Shown here: piece by piece, positions 1 to 8,472 of the stretch
Position numbering within the stretch: position 1 is the first letter of the stretch
Layout of the letters: every line of letters starts with the position of its first letter
Assembly: GCF_003148465.1 (NCBI RefSeq)
Contig: NZ_QGGI01000021.1
Location: 1-41,028, forward strand
Length of the DNA stretch: 41,028 nt
Direction: 5' to 3'
Origin: Oceanotoga teriensis
GTDB taxonomy: Bacteria > Thermotogota > Thermotogae > Petrotogales > Petrotogaceae
The notes under the pieces: generated by a model
Told to the model about the DNA's origin: nothing
The model's database searches: none
Seen by the model: only the letters and a program-made list of their open reading frames with translations
Program-made: the position numbers and the translations under genes

Positions 1-1
1 A

Positions 2-88
2 ACTGCTGAAAGTGTTAATTCTAACTCTGAAAATCTCATTAAAATATCTGAAGATTTGATTCAAAAAATTAAATTATTTAAAATATAA
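2..88 (+). CDS. Methyl-accepting chemotaxis protein, C-terminal end (5' truncated by window)
   Basis: An open frame runs from the window edge to a TAA at 86-88 and gives 28 residues, starting TAESVNSNSENLIKISEDL and ending IKLFKI. The repeated Ser/Asn/Glu-rich helix followed by a short hydrophobic-basic end (KLFKI) is typical of the last coiled-coil turns of chemoreceptors, which end with an L..lv..F-type motif. Only the tail is present, so ligand and sensor type cannot be read. A strong hairpin starts five bases after the stop, so this is the end of its transcript. The call rests on resemblance of a short fragment. Confidence 0.6.
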   Translation, partial: TAESVNSNSENLIKISEDLIQKIKLFKI

Positions 89-92
89 AAAC

Positions 93-125
93 AAAATGAG
101 AGTCGTTTTAAACGACTCTCATTTT
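93..125. terminator. Bidirectional intrinsic terminator
   Basis: A perfect 16-bp stem (93-108 with 110-125) is flanked by A on the left and T on the right. It lies between the convergent receptor tail (+) and cold-shock gene (-) and can serve both. Confidence 0.85.
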
Positions 126-152
126 CGTTGAAACCCTAATGGGTAATTATGG

Positions 153-350
153 TTAAACTAATCTAACGTTAGCAGTCTGAGGACCTTTTGCTCCGTCAAC
201 TACATCGAATTCAACTTTTTGATTTTCTTCTAAGTTCTTAAAACCATCCATTGTAATTGCTGAGAAATGTACGAATACATCGTCTCCGTTTTCTGTAGTA
301 ATGAAACCATAACCTTTTTTTGAATCAAACCATTTAACTGTACCTTTCAA
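153..350 (-). CDS. csp: Cold-shock domain protein (CspA family)
   Basis: A 65-residue single cold-shock domain, full length for the family. It binds single-stranded RNA and DNA and acts as an RNA chaperone in the cytoplasm. Both RNA-binding motifs are present: RNP1 KGYGFIT (residues 12-18) and RNP2 DVFVHFS (24-30); the opening [17 protein letters not shown] is classical. The start codon is TTG (350-348), chosen because a GGAGG box (362-358) sits seven bases upstream and the protein then begins exactly where the family does. It is monocistronic, with a near-consensus promoter about 65 bases upstream and a terminator downstream. Whether it is truly cold-induced cannot be read; the 5' leader is only about 60 bases, shorter than the cold-sensing leader of E. 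coli cspA. Confidence 0.95.
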   Translation of the reverse strand: MKGTVKWFDSKKGYGFITTENGDDVFVHFSAITMDGFKNLEENQKVEFDVVDGAKGPQTANVRLV

Positions 351-415
351 GATAGTACCTCCAAAATAAACTGAGATGTCATTTACAAATATCAGTTTTT
401 AAATATTACATTAAA

Positions 416-444
416 ATTATATATGTTTTGAAACAAAAAGTCAA
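416..444 (-). promoter_or_regulatory. Sigma-A-type promoter of the cold-shock gene
   Basis: On the minus strand, TTGACT (444-439) and TATAAT (421-416) are separated by 17 bases. Transcription should start near 409, giving a leader of about 60 bases. Confidence 0.75.
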
Positions 445-710
445 ATGGTTTATGTAACGATTTGAATTCAAAAAATTACATTAAGTGTTTTATAAAATAT
501 AAAATCTTTAAAAAGTCCAATTTATTGATAATAATCTTTAAAAAAATAAATTATTTATAAATAAATCTATTTAATCATTTTATATGGAACTTTACTTTAT
601 TAAAATATCATTATAAAATAAAAATATGAAAATTATTTTCGTTTTTTATGTTATTTTATGTTTTTTATAATTAAAATAGAAATTATTTTCAAAAGGAGAT
701 GTAAAATATT
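445..710 (+). promoter_or_regulatory. Gluconate operon upstream region with two direct repeats
   Basis: This 266-base stretch has no gene and is very AT-rich. Two near-identical elements, GAAAATTATTTTC (628-640) and GAAATTATTTTC (679-690), start 51 bases apart, about five helical turns, just before the kinase ribosome binding site. A second pair, GTTTTTTAT at 641-649 and 660-668, lies between them. They look like operator half-sites, but no regulator gene is adjacent. I could not fix a convincing -35/-10 pair. Confidence 0.35.
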
Positions 711-2189
711 ATGTATTATATGGGAGTGGATATAGGAACGACGAATACAAAAGCTGTTTTATTTGATGAAAAGAATAATTTAATAGATATTAAAAGTTTT
801 GGATACAAAATAATAAAAAATAAAGATGATAGATTTCAAGAACAAGATCCAGAAACAATATTTTATGGGGTATTGAATGTTATTAAAAATTTAAAAGAAA
901 AATATGATTTAAATGAAAAAAATTTAAAATTTATTTCATTTAGTGCCATGATGCATAGTTTAATACTGATTGATGATAATGATGAAGTTATTTCTAATTG
1001 TATAATTTGGGCTGATCGCAGAAGTGAAAGTATAACAGATGAGTATAAAACTAATTATAAGGCTCATAAATTTTATGCTATTTCAGGAACGCCAGCACAT
1101 CCAATGTCACCTTTTTATAAAATTTTATGGTTTAAAAGAAATAAAAAAAATTTATTTATGAAAACTAAAAAATTTATTTCTATAAAAGATTATATATTTT
1201 TTAAATTATTTGGAAAATATATAACAGATTATTCTATAGCATCTGCAACTGGGTTATTTGATATAAGAACTTTGAAATGGTCTGAAGAAATAATTAATGA
1301 AATAGGTATAGATAAATCTAATTTATCTGAGGTTGTTCCAACTACTCATATATTGAAAGGAATAAATTCTGATTATAAAGAACTTGAAAATATTAAAAAT
1401 GTTGATTTTATAGTGGGTGCAAGTGATGGATGTTTAGCTAATTTAGGCTCTAATTCGATAAATAAAAATGTTGCATCAGTTACCATAGGAACAAGTGGAG
1501 CTATAAGAACTTCTTGTGATCAAGCTTATACTGATGAACAGGGGAAAACATTTTGTTATTATTTAGATGAAAATTTATATATTATAGGCGGAGCTATTAA
1601 TAACGGTGGAATAGCTTATGAATGGATAATTCAAAAATTATTTTCAGATGATAAAGATTATAAAGATCTCGATAATCGTTTAAAATCTGTGAAAGAAGGT
1701 TCTGATGGCTTAATTTTTATACCTTTTATATTTGGAGAAAGAGCACCTTATTGGGATTCATCACTTAAAGGATCTTTTCTTGGTATAAAAAACAATCATA
1801 CTAAAGATCATTTTTTAAAAGCTTGTGTAGAGGGAATATGTTTTAGTATAAAAGATGTTTTAAATTCTATTAGTTCATTATCTAATGGTATAAAAAAGAT
1901 AAATTTAAATGGTGGTATTTTTCAAAGTGAAGAATGGATAAAAACTTTTTCTGATATATCTGGAATAGAATTAAATCTGTATGAAACACATGAAAGTTCT
2001 GCTTTAGGAGCAATTATTCTTGGTAAAAAGGCTGTTGGAGAAATAAAAGATTTAAATGATTTTTCTTTTGATATATCTGAGATAAAAAAATATTGTTTTA
2101 ATTCAGAAAAACATGAATTTTATAAAAAGAGATTTGAATTATATAAAGAAGGTATAAACTTACTTTATAAATTTAATAAAAAAATATAG
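711..2189 (+). CDS. gntK: Gluconokinase, FGGY carbohydrate kinase family
   Basis: Predicted to phosphorylate D-gluconate to 6-phosphogluconate with ATP in the cytoplasm. The 492-residue length fits FGGY kinases. Visible landmarks are the N-terminal phosphate-binding motif GVDIGTTNTKAVLF (residues 5-18), the substrate-side motif FSAMMHSLILID near residue 85, a GASDG segment with the likely catalytic Asp near 240, the ATP-site VTIGTSGA, and GERAPYWD near 345. Gluconate is chosen over xylulose or glycerol because the next two genes are a GntP permease and a 6-phosphogluconate dehydrogenase. AAAGGAG (694-700) supports ATG 711; an in-frame ATG at 720 is an alternative. It is first in an operon, with a 19-base gap to the permease. 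Confidence 0.9.
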   Translation: MYYMGVDIGTTNTKAVLFDEKNNLIDIKSFGYKIIKNKDDRFQEQDPETIFYGVLNVIKNLKEKYDLNEKNLKFISFSAMMHSLILIDDNDEVISNCIIWADRRSESITDEYKTNYKAHKFYAISGTPAHPMSPFYKILWFKRNKKNLFMKTKKFISIKDYIFFKLFGKYITDYSIASATGLFDIRTLKWSEEIINEIGIDKSNLSEVVPTTHILKGINSDYKELENIKNVDFIVGASDGCLANLGSNSINKNVASVTIGTSGAIRTSCDQAYTDEQGKTFCYYLDENLYIIGGAINNGGIAYEWIIQKLFSDDKDYKDLDNRLKSVKEGSDGLIFIPFIFGERAPYWDSSLKGSFLGIKNNHTKDHFLKACVEGICFSIKDVLNSISSLSNGIKKINLNGGIFQSEEWIKTFSDISGIELNLYETHESSALGAIILGKKAVGEIKDLNDFSFDISEIKKYCFNSEKHEFYKKRFELYKEGINLLYKFNKKI

Positions 2190-2208
2190 AGAATATGGGG
2201 GGATATTG

Positions 2209-3564
2209 ATGTCTATGGCAGCTTATTTGGGGATTGTTATGGTCGTTGGAGTTATTGTTCTTTTATTCATGGTTATAAAACTTAAAGTTCAAGCTTTTAT
2301 TTCTTTGTTAATTGTTAGTATGGGAGTCGGTATATTTTCTGGAATGCCTCTTGATAAAGTCATAACTTCTATGACAAATGGTATGGGTGGAACACTTGGA
2401 TTTATAGCTGTGGTTGTTGGTCTTGGATCTATGTTTGGTAAAATGCTTGAAGTTTCTGGCGGGACACAGAGACTAGCAAGAACACTCATAAATAAATTTG
2501 GAAAAGAAAAGGCAAGTTATGCACTTGCATTGACTGGATTTATTGTTGCAATACCGGTGTTTTTTGATGTAGGATTTATATTGATAGTGCCTATTGTTTA
2601 TTCTTTGGCAAGAGAGACTAAAAAATCTGTACTTCATTATGGAATACCTTTACTTGCAGGATTAGCAGTTACTCATGCTTTTGTTCCACCAACACCAGGT
2701 CCAGTTGCGGTAGCACAACTTGTGAATGCCGATCTTGGTAAGGTGATATTATTTGGTATAATTGCTGGAATTCCTTCTGCGATACTTGCTGGACCTGTTT
2801 TTGGTAAGTATATAGGTAAAAAAATAAATGTTGGTGTTCCAGATTATATGATGGAAGGTATTGAAAAAGAAATAGATGAAAAAGATTTACCGAGTTTTTC
2901 TACTATTTTTTCTTTAATATTAATACCTTTAATATTAATACCTTTAGTATTGATAGTTTTAAATACTATTTCAAGTACATTTTTAGATCCTAATACATTT
3001 TTTGCAAAATTGTTGAAATTCATAGGTCATCCATTTACAGCACTTACAGTGGCTACAATCCTTTCTTTTATAGTTCTGGGGCGGTTTAGAGGATTATCAA
3101 AAGAAGATATAAATAAGGTTTCAACATCAGCTTTAAATTCTTCAGGTCTTATTATATTAATAACTGGAGCTGGAGGAGTCTTTAAACAGATTCTCATAGA
3201 TAGTGGAGTTGGTGATGTATTAGCCCAATCAGTATCTTCTTTGAATTTGAGTCCCATTTTATTGGCATTTATAATAGCTTTAATAGTTAGAGTAGCTGCA
3301 GGATCTGCTACTGTTGCTATGATGACTGCAGGTGGAATTGTTGCACCTATGCTTTCAAATTTTAGTGTAGAGCCAGCTTTAATAGTTATTGCGATAGCTT
3401 CTGGATCAACTGCTCTATCTCATGTTAATGATAGTGGATTTTGGCTTGTTAATAGATATTTTGGTATAAATGAAAAAGATACATTGAGATCATGGACTGT
3501 TATGGAAACTATAATAGGTTTAGTTGGTTTGAGTGTTGCTTTGATATTAGATATATTTATTTGA
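2209..3564 (+). CDS. gntP: Gluconate:H+ symporter, GntP family
   Basis: An integral membrane importer of about 451 residues with a dozen or more hydrophobic helices, the usual size for GntP permeases. Family-like segments include GTLGFIAVVVGLGSMFGKMLE, the PPTPGPVAVAQL motif (conserved Pro/Gly loop) and a C-terminal SGSTALSHVNDSGFWLV stretch in which His-Val-Asn-Asp is highly characteristic of GntP/DsdX proteins. I start at ATG 2209, five bases after GGGGGGA (2197-2203); a TTG at 2206 is in frame but worse placed. It lies between the kinase and the 6-phosphogluconate dehydrogenase, which fits gluconate uptake, although GntP relatives also carry other sugar acids or D-serine. Confidence 0.9.
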   Translation: MSMAAYLGIVMVVGVIVLLFMVIKLKVQAFISLLIVSMGVGIFSGMPLDKVITSMTNGMGGTLGFIAVVVGLGSMFGKMLEVSGGTQRLARTLINKFGKEKASYALALTGFIVAIPVFFDVGFILIVPIVYSLARETKKSVLHYGIPLLAGLAVTHAFVPPTPGPVAVAQLVNADLGKVILFGIIAGIPSAILAGPVFGKYIGKKINVGVPDYMMEGIEKEIDEKDLPSFSTIFSLILIPLILIPLVLIVLNTISSTFLDPNTFFAKLLKFIGHPFTALTVATILSFIVLGRFRGLSKEDINKVSTSALNSSGLIILITGAGGVFKQILIDSGVGDVLAQSVSSLNLSPILLAFIIALIVRVAAGSATVAMMTAGGIVAPMLSNFSVEPALIVIAIASGSTALSHVNDSGFWLVNRYFGINEKDTLRSWTVMETIIGLVGLSVALILDIFI

Positions 3565-3582
3565 TGAAATAGGAGGAAAAAT

Positions 3583-4482
3583 ATGAAAATAGGTCTTGTC
3601 GGTCTTGGAAAAATGGGACTAAATCTAACAAAAAATATGATAAACAAAGGTTATGAAGTTTATACATTTGACAAAGATTCTCAAAGAATAAGAATGTCAG
3701 AAAAAGTAGGGGCTATAGGTTGCATATCTTTAAAAAATTTATGCAAAAAACTTAAAGAAAATAGAATTTTATGGATAATGGTTCCTTCTGGAAATCCAAC
3801 GGAAGATGTATTAAATGAATTAAAAAATTATCTCGATAAAAAAGATATAATAATAGAAGCTGGGAATTCTAATTATAAAGATTCTATGAGAAGATTTGAA
3901 AATTTTCAAAATATAGATATTGATTACTTAGATGCTGGAATAAGCGGTGGACAAGATGGAGCTTTAAATGGAATTTGTGCCATGATCGGAGGAAAAGAAT
4001 CAACGTTTAAAAAGGTTGAAAGAATTTTTAAAGATATATCTATTGAAAATGGTTATTTATATACTGGAAAATCTGGTAGCGGTCATTTTTCGAAAATGAT
4101 ACATAATGGTATAGAATATGGAATGCTTCAAGCCATTGGAGAAGGATTTGAAATACTTGAAAAAAGTGATTTTGATTATGATATGGAATCTCTTGCAGAT
4201 CTTTGGAATCATGGTTCTGTTATAAGAGGTTGGCTTATGGAATTGACAAAAAATGTGTTTAATAAAGATAAGAATTTAGATACAATAAAAGGTGTGATAG
4301 ATGCAAATGGTGAAGGACTTTGGACAGCTCAAACAGCTTTAGAAATGGGAATACCAGCACCAGTTATTACAGCATCTGTTATGGTTAGGCATAGATCTAA
4401 ACAAGAAGATACATATTCTGGAAAATTAATAGCCTCTTTAAGAAATGAATTTGGTGGACATTCTATAATTGAAAATAAATGA
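3583..4482 (+). CDS. gnd: 6-phosphogluconate dehydrogenase, short (decarboxylating) form
   Basis: Oxidatively decarboxylates 6-phosphogluconate to ribulose 5-phosphate. At 299 residues it is the short type, not the 470-residue E. coli type. The Rossmann motif GLGKMG is at residues 7-12. Asp30 at the end of the second strand (YTFDKD) takes the place of the Asn-Arg found in NADP enzymes, which suggests NAD+ use (inference). Substrate and catalytic motifs are present: SGG 121-123, Lys171, and HNGIEY 174-179. It is the last gene of the operon, 18 bases after the permease, with AGGAGG as ribosome binding site, and a strong terminator follows. It completes a gluconate-to-pentose-phosphate route. 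Confidence 0.92.
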   Translation: MKIGLVGLGKMGLNLTKNMINKGYEVYTFDKDSQRIRMSEKVGAIGCISLKNLCKKLKENRILWIMVPSGNPTEDVLNELKNYLDKKDIIIEAGNSNYKDSMRRFENFQNIDIDYLDAGISGGQDGALNGICAMIGGKESTFKKVERIFKDISIENGYLYTGKSGSGHFSKMIHNGIEYGMLQAIGEGFEILEKSDFDYDMESLADLWNHGSVIRGWLMELTKNVFNKDKNLDTIKGVIDANGEGLWTAQTALEMGIPAPVITASVMVRHRSKQEDTYSGKLIASLRNEFGGHSIIENK

Positions 4483-4489
4483 TAAAAAA

Positions 4490-4532
4490 GATGCATGACT
4501 TATTAAAAAACAATAGTCATGCATCCGTTTAT
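4490..4532 (+). terminator. Terminator of the gluconate operon
   Basis: An 11-bp perfect stem (4490-4500 with 4515-4525) is followed by a T-rich tract. It begins seven bases after the gnd stop. Confidence 0.85.
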
Positions 4533-4567
4533 TTTTTATTATAAAAATTTAATTGATTAAAGTTTGA

Positions 4568-5203
4568 TCAATCATCGAGCATAGTACTTGTCTTTTCAAA
4601 TTCTTTTTGACTTTCTTGATATTTTTTTTCTTTATAATCAAAGTTTTTATCAAAAGAATCAACTTCATCATCATTTATTTCGAATACCTCTGAAAATGAA
4701 ACATATCCAGAAATATTTTTGAGAGCATTTTCATATAGAGGTAGAACTAATAAACCTTTATAAAACTTTCCATCAGGCATTGAAATATTATAATGTTTTC
4801 CACCTAAGAACCCATAAGTTTCATAATGTTTGGGATTTCCTAAAATTAAAATAGCACGATGTCCCATTTTTTTAGCTAATTCAATAGAATGAGTTATTAA
4901 TTTTCTACCAATACCCATCCTATGATATTTTGGGTGTATGAATACAGGACCAAAATTAATAGCATCATATTCTTTATTATTTGATATAATTTTTGCTTTG
5001 GCAAAAAAAATTCCACCAATGATTTCATCATCAACTTCTATTATAAAAGAAAGATCTTCTATAAAATCGGGATGATTTCTCATTTTATGTATTATATAAT
5101 GCTCACAACAACCTGGAAAGTATAAGTTCCAAAATGCTTCTCTTGCAACAGTTTCAACTTTTTTATAATCTTTAATTGTTTCTTTTCTAATATTTATTTT
5201 CAT
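4568..5203 (-). CDS. GNAT-family N-acetyltransferase (YhbS-like)
   Basis: Predicted cytoplasmic acetyl-CoA-dependent acyltransferase of unknown acceptor. The acetyl-CoA-binding motif A is at residues 85-101, with the P-loop R95-M-G-I-G-R. LGNPKHYETYGF (121-132) matches the LGdpxYYxxfGF signature of the COG3153/YhbS subgroup. The C-terminal 30 residues are highly charged (Lys/Glu/Asp) and look disordered. The ATG at 5203 is preceded by GGAGG at a suitable distance. It is monocistronic, facing the gluconate operon and divergent from the DUF1801/two-component operon. The terminator at 4490-4525 may also stop its transcript. The substrate cannot be inferred from context. Confidence 0.85.
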   Translation of the reverse strand: MKINIRKETIKDYKKVETVAREAFWNLYFPGCCEHYIIHKMRNHPDFIEDLSFIIEVDDEIIGGIFFAKAKIISNNKEYDAINFGPVFIHPKYHRMGIGRKLITHSIELAKKMGHRAILILGNPKHYETYGFLGGKHYNISMPDGKFYKGLLVLPLYENALKNISGYVSFSEVFEINDDEVDSFDKNFDYKEKKYQESQKEFEKTSTMLDD

Positions 5204-5248
5204 TTTTATTTTTCCTCCAATTTATCTAATATGATTTTTTAGAATAAA

Positions 5249-5288
5249 TGTTGGAGGTTTATTATTGTTGTTAAACCTCCAACAATAA
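5249..5288. other. Two mutually exclusive hairpins in the acetyltransferase leader
   Basis: Hairpin A is a 13-bp stem, 5249-5261 with 5272-5284. Hairpin B pairs 5262-5270 with 5280-5288 (9 bp) and shares bases 5280-5284 with A, so only one can form. Neither is followed by a good T tract on either strand. It lies 46 bases upstream of the acetyltransferase start and may act on that leader, or it may be a plain transcript end. Confidence 0.4.
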
Positions 5289-5314
5289 TACCGGTTCCAT
5301 TGTACTAAAGTTTT

Positions 5315-5344
5315 TTGACATAAAACCCTTCCTTTTTGTATGAT
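5315..5344 (+). promoter_or_regulatory. Promoter of the DUF1801/two-component operon
   Basis: A consensus TTGACA (5315-5320) is followed after 18 bases by TATGAT (5339-5344). Transcription would start near 5351, leaving an AT-rich leader of about 125 bases. Confidence 0.65.
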
Positions 5345-5475
5345 TTGGATTATTAATGAATTTAATAATCTTATTATATATAATATCATTTAATTAAATA
5401 ATATTCAATAATTATAAGAGTTAATTTTTTATGATATTATTAAATAAAGGAATTTGTAAAAAGGAGGGGGATTTA

Positions 5476-5826
5476 ATGTTTAAAACTGTTGAGGAATATA
5501 TAAATCAATATCCGCGGGAGATACAAGCTATACTTCAAAAAGTTAGGAATACTATAAAAAGAGCAGCTCCAGAAAGTATTGAAAAAATAAGTTATGGTAT
5601 ACCTACTTTTTATCTTCAAGGTAATTTGATACATTTTGCAGCTAATCAAAAACATTTGGGTATATATCCAGGTCCTGAAGCAGTTGAATACTTTAAAGAT
5701 AAATTAGAGGGGTTTAAAACATCTAAAGGAACTATAAAGTTTTCATATGGTAAACCAATTCCTTATGATCTAATAGAAGATATAACTAAATTTAGAGTAA
5801 AGGAACAAATGAATAGAATGAATTAA
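5476..5826 (+). CDS. DUF1801 protein (YdhG/YobT-like)
   Basis: A 116-residue cytoplasmic protein of the DUF1801 family, whose members share a small alpha/beta fold and have been linked loosely to iron handling (frataxin-like YdhG); the biochemical role is not settled. Typical motifs are VEEYINQYP, ISYGIPTF, HLGIYPGPEAVEYF and TIKFSYGKPIPYDLI. The start is ATG 5476, seven bases after AAGGAGGGGG (5461-5470); an upstream in-frame ATG at 5431 would add 15 residues that include the ribosome binding site and match nothing. It is followed after 15 bases by a response regulator, so it is probably cotranscribed with the two-component genes. Confidence 0.88.
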   Translation: MFKTVEEYINQYPREIQAILQKVRNTIKRAAPESIEKISYGIPTFYLQGNLIHFAANQKHLGIYPGPEAVEYFKDKLEGFKTSKGTIKFSYGKPIPYDLIEDITKFRVKEQMNRMN

Positions 5827-5841
5827 ATAGAAGGTGAAATT

Positions 5842-6504
5842 ATGAAAATTCTTGTTATAGATGATGAAGAAAGTATATTAGATTTGATAAGAATGAATTT
5901 GATGCTTGAAGATTATAATGTTTTAGTTGCTGATAATGGAAAGAAAGGAATTGAAATTTTTGAATCTGAAAGACCAGATTTCTTGATACTTGATATAATG
6001 TTACCCGATACAGATGGTTTTTCTATTTTAAAAGAAATAAGAAGCATAGATAAAGATACTCCCATAATAATGTTGACTGCAAAAAATCAAATAAATGATA
6101 AATTAATAGGATTGCATTTAGGTGCTGATGACTATATAACAAAACCTTTTGATAGTCGTGAATTAATACTTAGAATAAAGGCTATAGAGAAGAGAATGAA
6201 AAAAGAAAAAGAAGCGAATATATTGCCAAATTATCTTGAAATAGATATTTCTAAAAGGATTATACTCATAGATAAAAAAGAAATTTATTTTACAAAAAAA
6301 GAGTTTGAAATTTTAAATTTATTTGCGAATAATCCCAATAGAGTATTTTCAAGAGAAGTTTTACTCGAAAAAATATGGGGATATGAAATACCAGTTGATA
6401 CGAGAGCTGTAGATATGTTGATTCAAAGAGTTAGAAAAAAGATGGGGATTTATGGAGAAAAGATAATAAGTCTTTATGGAATAGGATATAAATTTGAGGT
6501 GTAA
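5842..6504 (+). CDS. OmpR/PhoB-family response regulator
   Basis: A 220-residue DNA-binding response regulator. The receiver domain (1-115) has the acidic pocket D7-D8, phosphoacceptor Asp51 (LILDIMLPDTDG), Thr79 and Lys101 (TKPF). A winged-helix output domain spans about 125-220 and ends with the family pattern RAVDMLIQRVRKKM...GIGYKFEV. AAGGTGA precedes ATG 5842. The stop is separated by one base from the kinase start, so the pair is translationally linked. The target genes are unknown; the operon itself, including the downstream membrane protein, is the first candidate. Confidence 0.95.
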   Translation: MKILVIDDEESILDLIRMNLMLEDYNVLVADNGKKGIEIFESERPDFLILDIMLPDTDGFSILKEIRSIDKDTPIIMLTAKNQINDKLIGLHLGADDYITKPFDSRELILRIKAIEKRMKKEKEANILPNYLEIDISKRIILIDKKEIYFTKKEFEILNLFANNPNRVFSREVLLEKIWGYEIPVDTRAVDMLIQRVRKKMGIYGEKIISLYGIGYKFEV

Positions 6505-6505
6505 A

Positions 6506-7918
6506 ATGACTTTAAATCTTAGATTTAAACTCATAATACAAAATATTATGATATTTTTGATAGTTTTTTTGATAATATATTTTGTTATGATGAATGTACT
6601 TTATGAAAGTATACTTAATAAGTCTGTTGAATTTGTTGATAAAAGAGTTGATGAATATAAGTATTATATAGACGAAACGATAAAGGGTTTTGATGGATTA
6701 AATATTTATGATTATTTAAAAGAAAAAAGTCCTATTATAAGCGAATATATGCATTCAAAACTTGATATACAGATTGAAATATATAATAATAGAAAAGAAA
6801 TGATGAGTCAAACTTTACCGAATAAAAAATATTATGTTTATCAGGATGTTCACTATGCTGTAAATGGTAAAAAAACTTATATAATAAAAAATGATGATGG
6901 AATAAAATTATTATTTTTCTCAGCACCAATTTTTTATGATAATGAAGTAATAGGCTGTATAAGATATATTTATCCATTAATAAGTGAATTTGAAATAATT
7001 GCTAAAAATAATTTAATATTTATAATAACTGGTATTTTGTCTTTTATAGCGGTATTTTTTATGAGTTATATTTATTCTTTTAAAATATTAAATCCATTAA
7101 AAAAATTAAAAGATGAGGCAGAAAAAATTTCAGAAGGAGACTTTAACTCTACAATAAATATAAATACTGGAGATGAAATAGAAGAGTTAACAAATTCATT
7201 TAATAAAATGTCTGAAAATATAAATAAATATATAAGAAATCTAAAAGATGAAAAAGATAAACAAAAAAGATTTGTAGATAATATTGCCCATGAATTAAAA
7301 ACACCATTAACATCTATAATAGGATATTCAGAAATTTTACCAAAATTAAAAGATTCAAAAGATATAGAAAAATCTTTGGAGTATATAAATAATCAGGGAA
7401 AAAGACTTTTAATTCTAGTAGAAGAAATGCTTTATATTTCAAAATTGAATAAAAATTCTATACATGTAGTGTTAAAAAATCATAGCATAAAAAAAATACT
7501 GGAAGATGCTTTAAACACTTTAAGACCAAGAATAGAAAAATTTTCTATAAATATAATCAAACAATTTGAGGATACGATTGTTAGATGCGATTATGAAAAA
7601 ACTTATGAATGTTTTTTAAATATAATAGATAATTCCATTAAACATAGTAATTGTAGTACTTTGGAGTTCAGAATTTTAATTGATAGAGAATATAAGATAA
7701 TTGAGATAAAAGATAATGGTAAAGGTATAGATGAAAAGAATATAGATAAAATTTTTGAGCCATTTTATTCAGGGTCTAAAGAAATAAAAAGTACAGGACT
7801 TGGTTTGAGTATTGTGAAAGATATAATGAAAAAACAAAATGGAGATATAAAAATTGAGAGTGTTGAAAATGAATATACAAAAGTAATTCTAAAGTTTGAA
7901 AGTAGTGAATCAATATGA
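6506..7918 (+). CDS. Sensor histidine kinase with HAMP domain
   Basis: A membrane histidine kinase of 470 residues. The first transmembrane helix is about 8-30, an extracytoplasmic sensor of about 135 residues follows (no family recognised), the second helix is 169-192 and HAMP runs to about 245. The dimerisation motif holds the phosphoacceptor His262 in AHELKTPLTS. The ATPase domain has the N box around Asn376, G1 DNGKGI (403-408) and G2 GLGLSIV (431-437). I use ATG 6506 with GAGGTG (6496-6501) upstream; a TTG at 6494 lies inside the regulator gene. The stop overlaps the next start in an ATGA, so the downstream protein is translationally coupled. Confidence 0.93.
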   Translation: MTLNLRFKLIIQNIMIFLIVFLIIYFVMMNVLYESILNKSVEFVDKRVDEYKYYIDETIKGFDGLNIYDYLKEKSPIISEYMHSKLDIQIEIYNNRKEMMSQTLPNKKYYVYQDVHYAVNGKKTYIIKNDDGIKLLFFSAPIFYDNEVIGCIRYIYPLISEFEIIAKNNLIFIITGILSFIAVFFMSYIYSFKILNPLKKLKDEAEKISEGDFNSTININTGDEIEELTNSFNKMSENINKYIRNLKDEKDKQKRFVDNIAHELKTPLTSIIGYSEILPKLKDSKDIEKSLEYINNQGKRLLILVEEMLYISKLNKNSIHVVLKNHSIKKILEDALNTLRPRIEKFSINIIKQFEDTIVRCDYEKTYECFLNIIDNSIKHSNCSTLEFRILIDREYKIIEIKDNGKGIDEKNIDKIFEPFYSGSKEIKSTGLGLSIVKDIMKKQNGDIKIESVENEYTKVILKFESSESI

Positions 7919-8382
7919 AAAATATAAAAAATTATATATTTTTGATAATTTATATTTTAATAGTTTTTTTTATAGTATATTTAGGGTCAAAGGGTATATC
8001 AAATTGGTATAATAAACCATATTTTCCCAAAAATACAGAAAAAAATTTTGAGAGTAATATGATTTTTGAACAAATACCTTATAAAATATCTTTTAAGTAT
8101 AATGATAAAAGAATAGATATAGTTGATTCAGAGTTTATAATAAACTCATGGAATAAAATAAAAAAACTTCCATATTATACAGAAAGTACTATAAGTAAAA
8201 TTGGTGAAAATGCTATAAAAGGAAAATTTATATTTTTGAATGAAGAGTATAAAAATTTTATTCTAGATGAAGATTTAAAGATTGAAGATCTTTATTATGG
8301 AAATGAAAAGAATACTTTTATAATAAATTTTAAGAGTAATCTCATGAAATATTATGAAAAATCCATTATTGAAATTGATTAA
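7915..8382 (+). CDS. Unknown membrane-anchored protein, coupled to the histidine kinase
   Basis: I do not recognise this 155-residue protein. It has one N-terminal hydrophobic helix (about residues 8-25) after a short Lys-rich start, no lipobox cysteine, and a hydrophilic remainder of about 125 residues rich in Lys, Ile, Asn and Glu that would face outside. It starts in the ATGA overlap with the kinase stop, so it is made in step with the kinase, and a terminator follows at once. Position suggests an accessory of the sensor (for example a modulator that contacts the extracytoplasmic domain), but this is inference only. Confidence 0.8.
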   Translation: MKNIKNYIFLIIYILIVFFIVYLGSKGISNWYNKPYFPKNTEKNFESNMIFEQIPYKISFKYNDKRIDIVDSEFIINSWNKIKKLPYYTESTISKIGENAIKGKFIFLNEEYKNFILDEDLKIEDLYYGNEKNTFIINFKSNLMKYYEKSIIEID

Positions 8383-8392
8383 ATGCAAATAG

Positions 8393-8436
8393 AAGATATT
8401 ATTTCTGTTTAAAAGAAATAATATCTTTTTTATTTT
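8393..8436 (+). terminator. Terminator of the two-component operon
   Basis: A 14-bp perfect stem (8393-8406 with 8414-8427) with a 7-base loop runs into a T-rich tail (8426-8436). Confidence 0.85.
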
Positions 8437-8472
8437 GTTATACTTCTTTTTTATTAATTTGAAATTACATTT

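Noticed and set aside
626-670. A 14-codon frame upstream of the gluconate kinase encoding a hydrophobic peptide
   Set aside because: No ribosome binding site precedes its ATG, and the hydrophobic composition follows from the T-rich DNA.
5431-5475. Upstream start of the DUF1801 gene
   Set aside because: The extra residues include the strong ribosome binding site of ATG 5476 and match no family sequence.
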